A stretch of 64,000 nucleotides of DNA from positions 124,001 through 188,000 of the forward strand of contig JAMYGW020000010.1 in NCBI GenBank assembly GCA_025617375.2, in the 5' to 3' direction. The position numbers and the translations under genes are program-made. Of this stretch, positions 58,190 through 64,000 are shown one piece after another. The DNA is from Acarospora socialis (lineage: Eukaryota > Ascomycota > Lecanoromycetes > Acarosporales > Acarosporaceae). The notes beneath the pieces were generated by a model. The model saw nothing but the letters and a program-made list of their open reading frames with translations. It was not told where the DNA came from and ran no database searches. Every line of letters begins with the position of its first letter. The stretch's first letter is position 1.

Positions 58190-59303
58190 AATGTTGATGT
58201 ATATTCTGCAGACTACTATGTGAATTAACAAAACAGTGAATATATTGATCAAGACTTTAATCAAGACAAAATGACAAAGTATAACTATGCAAATCAAGCA
58301 ATTGCACAGCATATCTATTCATGTCAGACATGTGAAAAGATCTTTTCTTCAGCTGTCATCTCAAATATTATATTACTGACACTCATTACAACTATCTTGT
58401 CTTGTCATATCACACTGACAGTGTCATCTCTATTAACTATGTCATCACAAAGATCAGCATCAACAGTTTCATTATTAAATCTCAGTTTATCTGTCTAGAC
58501 TCTGATGTCATTCACACACTTATTGACTGCAGTTTAACCATCAAAAATCTCTCACAATTTAGCAAAACAACCTTACAAATCAACAATATCATCAGCAACT
58601 TTATCTTCAACAAGCATGTCAATCTATGTCTTTACATTCATGATGACAACAGCAAAGACAAAGAAAAGATCTTTGTCAATTGCAAAACTTACATCATGAA
58701 TGATCTCAACACAAACATTTTTATTAACATGAACATCATGCAGACAAAAGACATGGTTTTGAACTGCAGAAATGACAAGTTAATTATGAATAGTCATTAT
58801 GAATTTATGACTTTCTTTACTAGATTCTTGAAGACAAGTGACACAAAATGAGTTGTTGTCTTTTTCTATGAAATGACAGTACAAATGACTACATCAAGTT
58901 TTCACAAAAAAATGTTTGAAAAGACCTCAAAAAACACACAAAATTCAGCAATTTTGAACATTAAATTAGATGCTAAAATGACTGTCAAATCAATGATGAA
59001 ATCACTTTCTCATGTATGTCACACATGTTACATGTTTTATCTATCATCAAATAGTCTTCACAGACATCTTCAAATGTCTGATTACATCTTATCTCATCAT
59101 TCTCATTCTTGTTGTCACTGTTCATATCATTGACTCAATAAACTGTGAAGAAAAGACATTGATAAAAAAATCATAATGAATAAAACTACAAGAGACATTT
59201 TGACACAGAAGATTAGCAGAAAACATTCTCATCATTATGCTTCATACTAATATGACTAGTATGTGCAACAAGAGCATCATCTTTCAATGTTTTCATGAAC
59301 AGT

Positions 59304-59488
59304 TGTTATGAATTCATAGAGCTCAGCAAGATTGAAATTCTATAATAAGATAAAACTCTGCAGAAGTACTCAGTACTAGTTTTTAAGAAATCTGCATCTG
59401 AGTAAAACATTACTTTCTAGATAGTTTCTCAAAAAATTCAACACATTATCATAGACTTAGAAACCAATCATATAAATTGATTTTAACA
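59304..59488 (+). repeat. LTR copy 3 of the retrotransposon fossil
   Basis: 185 bp with the same ends as copy 1. It is followed by internal sequence related to the stretch near 57.4-57.7 kb. Confidence 0.75.
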
Positions 59489-59930
59489 CAAAATCTCAAT
59501 TCAACACTGCAATTGCATATTTCACAACTCACAATTGAGATCTTCAAGACTCAATTCATCAACCTTTTACTGAAAAAGAAAGAGATGTGAATATGACACT
59601 TTATGAAACTCTTGTCACTGCATGACTTCTGTTGATATGAATTTTTGAATTGTGACTACTTTACAAATTCACTTTACTACACAAATTTACATTTTTACAA
59701 ATCTTCAAATCACAGCAGTTACACTATGACATACTCATCTTATTCTTATGAAAATCATAACTATAACTCACATCAAGATAACAGATCACAATCTCTGCAA
59801 TCTCAGCAGTCTCTTTGTTCACAATGAGTGTTTCACAAGTACAAATCTCATGAGCATGAGTTTCATATGCACAAAAATCAAGCACATTCTCAGTCAGCCT
59901 ATCATGCAGATTCTGATGATGACATTGAAG

Positions 59931-61148
59931 TATTTTTATTTATTTATTTATTTATTTATTCTTCATTCTATACATGCAGCTATAAAAGCTATGGCAGTTA
60001 ATAGACATATAGTGAAAGATGTAGACATCAAACAAAACTCAAATCTTGTACATGTGAATAATCAATCTAATTGCTTTTTGATCACTTCTGTTCAGTCAAT
60101 CTGATGTTGATTGTCAATCAATATCTTTTTCTTTTCTAAATCTTATCTTCACTCTTAACTTCTTCTAATAACCATTTTCTAGTAGCTACTTTGATTTTCT
60201 TCAAAAACAGCAAAGTAGCTTTGATTCCTTCCTTGATAGTAAACAGCATCTTTGCTGTATATGGCAAATTGATGTTTCTGAGCTGATTTTTCAGCTCAGT
60301 TTGCTTCTTTTTGTTATATTGACAGGCTGTCAACAAATGCTCTGAAGTTTGATCTTTGTTGCATGCATCATTGCATTTCTTGCTGTTATAGTCTGATAAT
60401 CTATGCAGATATGCTTTGAAATAGTCATGATCTAATTTTATTTGTGTAAAAGTAGCAAATGAAAGTCTGTCTGCACTTTTCAGATCTTCTTTGATGTGAA
60501 AACTAGGTGTTTGATCAAACTGAGCATAGTATCTTTCTTGAGTTGTCTTTTTTCAGTGAGTAGTTCAGTTTTTCAGTGCTTTGACCTTGATTTTGTGTTT
60601 GATATAGCTAATAGATGTAAATCTATCAATATCTGGTGAAATTGACTGCTTTGCACCTGATTTTGCAGCTTTATCTGCTATTTCATTGTCTTTAATGTTC
60701 TTATGTTCAGGGATTCAATGAATATGAGGTGTAACTTCATAATCTATGAGTTTTTGAAGAGTTTCTTGATATTTAATAGCTAGATGCTGTTTAGATCCTT
60801 GATTTGTGATTTGAATTCTTTGTATAGTTGCTTGATTGTCTGAAAAGATTCATATGTCTTTGATTCTTTGATATTTCATGATTTCTTTGAGACTTAACTT
60901 CAAAGACTGTGAAATTTCAAACAATTCAGCATCATAGACTTCCATGATGGTTTCTAGATTTCAAGATTGTTGATGTATAATATCTTTATACATGTAGCAA
61001 AGACCTGCACCTAGATTTTCATCTAGTTTTGACTCATCTGTGTACAAAACAGCATTTTTAAACTTGATTTTCTTAGAGAAAAGTGTTTCTAGTCTCTTTA
61101 GATGTTCCAAAGTAGTCAGTTTCTTGTCAGATTTGCTGATTTGAATGT
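59931..61148 (-). mobile_element. LINE copy B, 3' part, interrupted by copy C
   Basis: On the minus strand this carries the 3' UTR, the ORF2 C-terminal Cys/His region and most of the RNase H domain, matching copy C almost colinearly. It ends in a TTTA-run tail (+ strand 59931-59965) placed in the internal part of the LTR fossil. At 61148, within the RNase H upstream region, it stops where the tail of copy C begins. The break falls inside the coding sequence (after GATTTGAATG, which continues in C at 62353), so C inserted into B. Many stops interrupt the frame, mostly by C-to-T or G-to-A changes at CC/GG. Confidence 0.85.
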
Positions 61149-64000
61149 TTTATTTATTTATTTATTCTTCATTCTATGCATGCAGCTATAAAAGCTATGG
61201 CAGTTAATAGACATATAGTGAAAGATGTAGACACAAAACAAAACTCAAAATCTTGTACATGTGAATAATCAATCTGAATACTTTTTGATCACTTCTGTTC
61301 AGTCAACCTGATGCTGATTGTCAACCAATATCTTTCTTCTTTTCTAAATCTCATCTTCATCCTCAACTTCTTCTAATAACCATTTTCTAGTAGCTACTTT
61401 GGTTTTCTTCAAAAACAGCAAAGTAGCTTTGATTCCTTCCTTGGTAGTAAACAGCACCTTTGCTGTATATGGCAAATTGATGTTTCTGAGCTGATTTTTC
61501 AGCTCAGTTTGCTCCTTTTTGTTATATTGACAGGCTGTCAACAAATGCTCTGGGGTTTGATCTTTGTTGCATGCACCATTGCATTTCTTGCTATTATAGT
61601 CTGGTAATCTATGCAGATATGCTTTGAAATAGCCATGACCTAGTTTCATTTGTGTAAAAGTAGCAAATGAAAGTCTGTCTGCACTTTTCAGATCTTCTTT
61701 GATGTGAAAACTAGGTGTTTGATCAAACTGAGCATAGTATCTTCCTTGGGTTGTCTTTTTCCAGTGAGTGGTCCAGTTTTCCAGTGCTTTGGCCTTGATT
61801 TTGTGTTTGATATAGCTAATAGATGTAAATCTATCAATATCTGGTGAAATTGACTGCTTTGCACCTGATTTTGCAGCTTCATCTGCTATTTCATTGCCTT
61901 TAATGTTCTCATGTCCAGGGACCCAATGAATATGAGGTGTAACTTCATAATCTATGAGTTTTTGAAGAGTTTCTTGACATTTAATAGCTAGCTGCTGTCC
62001 AGATCCTTGGTTTGTAGTTTGAATTCTTTGTATAGCTGCTTGATTGTCTGAAAAGATCCATATGTCTTTGATTCTTTGATATTTCATGATTTCTTTGAGA
62101 CTTAACTTCAAAGACTGTGAAATTCCAAACAATTCAGCATCATAGACTTCCATGGTGGTTCCTAGATTCCAAGATTGTTGATGTATAATATCTTTATACA
62201 TGTAGCAAAGACCTGCACCTAGATTCTCATCTAGTTTTGACCCATCTGTGTACAAAACAGCATTTTTAAACTTGGTTTCCTTAGAGAAAAGTGTTTCTAG
62301 TCTCTTTAGATGTTCCAAAGTAGCTAGTTTTTTGTCAGATTTGCTGATTTGAATGTCTATGTTTGGTGAAACACTCCAAGGTGCACAGCATAACTCATTT
62401 TGAGTTGAAACCTCCAAATTTAGTGTTTCTGGTAGATATTTGCAAATGCTATATAGCACTTTAATCAACTGAGTTGGGTGTTTCTTCTTAATGAGAGAGT
62501 TTGGATGTTGATTTCAGTCAAGATAATGATTTTCATCAATATCACATCCAGTTCCAAGTCCTGGTGGGTAGGTGTATGGAGTTCTTTGTCTAATTGGATG
62601 ATTTTCTGACAAAGTAGCTATTCTTAAAGCATATAGCTCTGTTTTTTGATCAAGTCTAAATCTGGGTGGTAATATAGCTGATTCTAGCTCCATAGCAGCT
62701 GATGGTGAAGACCTAAATGCACCTAGAATTTTTCTAGTTGCTGAATTTTGAAGTTTTTGAAACAGCTTTTCAAAATTCTTTTGTTGTTTCCACCATACTG
62801 GGCTTCCATAGTCACTTATAGATGTGATGCAGGCTGTGTACAGCTGTTTTCCAGCTGATGTTGATAAACCCCATTCAGAATTCATCAGTCTATGCAGTAA
62901 ATGCAATGTTCTAGTTGCAGAAGCTATTTTCTTTTGCACATGTGTCTTAAAAGACATTTTAGTGTCAAACCAAACACCTAGCCAGTGTACAACTTTAGAA
63001 GGATGTATAACAGTGTTATTTGGTAGTTTTACTGTTGATATAGCTTGATTTCCTTTCTGAAAATGGATGAGTTCTGACTTGCTGTCATCAAATATAACTG
63101 CATTTTCTTCAGCCCATTGAAATGCAGTTTTTGTGACTGATTCTAGTGTTTTGCTGTTGTCTGCAGCTGTTTTTCCTTCCACAATAATAGCCACATCATC
63201 AATATAGCTTGGTAGCTTTAGTTGAGTGTGTTTATTGTTGATTTTTGTGAATAGAAATCGCATATAGATCAAAAATAGCATTGGTGATATAGGTGATCCT
63301 TGTGGAATTCCAGAATTGACACTTTGTGAGTGATTTTTTTCACCATCAAAAGCTAGAGCAATTGTTCTATTTGTAAGAAAGCATTGCACCCATTTTAGTA
63401 CAGTTTGTGGTAAATGTAGTCTTTTCATGACTTTTAGCAGTTGATTTAAAGACACATAGTTAAATGCACCCTTAACATCCAAGAATAAAGCTGTCAAGAC
63501 TTTGTTGTTGTTGATTGCTTGTTGAATGTCATGTGTTAAACACATAGCTGCATCCACAGCTGATCTTTGCTTTCTACCGCCCATTTGCTCATGATATAGC
63601 AAGTTTGTGGTTTCAGCCCAATAGGAAAGTCTTGTTGCCATTATCTTTTCAGATATTTTGCCCAAGCAATTTAGTAGAGTGATTGGCCTATATGCTTTGG
63701 GTATTGAATAGTCTGCTTTGCCTTCTTTTCTTAGAATTGCACCAGTTCCTTGACGCCAGCATACTGGATGATAACCTTGATTTATTAAAACTGAATAAAC
63801 AGTGTGAAATAACTCAGATATAGCTTGATATGCATGTTGAATTATCAAAAAGGACAATCCATCTGGCCCAGGTGCTTTTTTTGTTGATGAAGTCATAATA
63901 GCTTGTTTTATTTCCTTAGAAATGACTGAAAACCATGGTTTTGTGAGACTATTATCACATTCTAGCTCAACTGAACTTGTTTGAGGTGGTTTTGGAAACA
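61149..64000 (-). mobile_element. LINE copy C, youngest copy, runs off the window (Tad1/I-like)
   Basis: A non-LTR retrotransposon on the minus strand, with its 3' tail of TTTA units at 61149-61165 and its coding region extending past 64000. The order of domains is reverse transcriptase, RNase H, then a Cys/His knuckle near the C-terminus, as in fungal Tad1-like and other I-group LINEs. The 5' UTR, ORF1 and endonuclease would lie beyond the window. It interrupts copy B. It keeps more CC and GG than the surrounding DNA, in line with being the most recent insertion. Confidence 0.9.
61344..64000 (-). CDS. LINE ORF2 (reverse transcriptase and RNase H), partial, one internal stop
   Basis: The frame is open from the window edge to the stop at 61344-61346 except for one in-frame TGA at 62514-62516, between LD and NQHPNS. 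Reverse-transcriptase motifs in order are APGPDGLS, YRPITLLNCLGK, FLDVKGAFNYV, GIPQGSPISPMLF, the catalytic YIDDVAI and WLGVWFDTKMSF. RNase H shows YTDGSK, EVYDAELFGI, FSDNQAAI and HWVPGHENIKGNEIADEAA, so the four catalytic acids are present. A CX3C...HX4C knuckle (CNGAC...HLLTAC) follows. The TGA is most simply a TGG codon changed by CC to TC on the + strand, the change typical of this region. Otherwise the copy looks recently active. Confidence 0.9.

Larger units (their letters stand above)
54231..59930 (+). mobile_element. LTR-retrotransposon fossil, composite with three LTR copies (Ty3/Gypsy-like)
   Basis: An old, heavily broken composite. Three copies of a 185-bp LTR with TG...CA-type ends are in the same orientation (54231-54415, 55506-56172 including an inserted SINE, and 59304-59488). 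The sequence just inside the first and second LTRs is homologous, so at least two elements are joined through the middle LTR; a further internal piece follows the third LTR up to LINE B. Recognisable parts on the + strand are a capsid-region stretch with 42-bp repeats (57392-57520), a Cys-rich finger-like piece (about 58330), a retropepsin-like stretch (58400-58850) and a second finger-like piece (about 59020). Outer LTRs are roughly 85% identical by eye. Family placement is tentative, and breaks are too many to count. Confidence 0.7.

Noticed and set aside
54231-59488. CRISPR-like array from the repeated 185-bp unit
   Set aside because: The repeats are long, kilobases apart and have LTR-type ends; this is a eukaryotic retrotransposon fossil.
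59931-61170. TTTA runs as telomere-like repeats
   Set aside because: The runs sit exactly at LINE and SINE 3' ends and are their tails.
53652-64000. Mitochondrial DNA insertion as the cause of the AT-richness
   Set aside because: The block is accounted for by LINEs, SINEs and an LTR element, and no mitochondrial gene is visible. A chimeric assembly join cannot be excluded from sequence alone.

Overview
This window reads as nuclear DNA of a filamentous ascomycete (Pezizomycotina). Genes are compact, many carry short GT-AG introns (mostly about 40 to 220 bp), and the products match fungal families: Arc1, Cho2, Nbp35, GCP4, Uba1, an Ecm4-type glutathione transferase, a secreted pepsin-like protease, Syf1, Vma8, a Gea/GBF1 ARF-GEF, an Anp1-family mannosyltransferase and Mtr3. 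I rebuilt the introns by hand from splice sites and reading phase. The species cannot be named from this.

Layout. 0.1-4.8 kb: a conserved fungal protein of unknown function and Arc1. 4.8-9.2 kb: gene-poor, with a G4-prone tract and a decayed ankyrin-like stretch. 9.2-24.7 kb: dense housekeeping genes (CHO2, NBP35, GCP4, UBA1, ECM4-like, aspartic protease). 24.7-32.5 kb: a GC-normal gene desert rich in short palindromes and tandem motifs. 32.5-53.5 kb: a small repeat-bearing protein, a U1A/U2B''-type RRM protein, VMA8 and SYF1 (divergent), a small conserved protein, the Sec7 ARF-GEF, ANP1-like, MTR3 and a small conserved fungal protein. 53.6-64 kb: an abrupt switch to very AT-rich DNA made almost wholly of mobile elements. 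These are LINE copies A, B and C (3' tails at 53.65, 59.93 and 61.15 kb), an old LTR-retrotransposon composite with three LTR copies, and two SINE copies with clean target duplications.

Functional links: most genes are independent housekeeping genes. Two spliceosome genes (the RRM protein and SYF1) flank VMA8. VMA8 needs three microexons (11, 10 and 7 nt) and the RRM gene one (7 nt) to restore conserved protein sequence. UBA1 and the ECM4-like gene both appear to begin with a first coding exon of only two codons.

Most unusual: (1) the AT-rich block has almost no CC, GG or CG but plentiful CA and TG, and comparing LINE copies B and C shows changes mainly of the CC to TC type, unlike textbook RIP, which prefers CpA; (2) the two SINEs have a tRNA-like head and a 3' end related to the 3' end of the neighbouring LINE, which suggests a LINE/SINE partnership.
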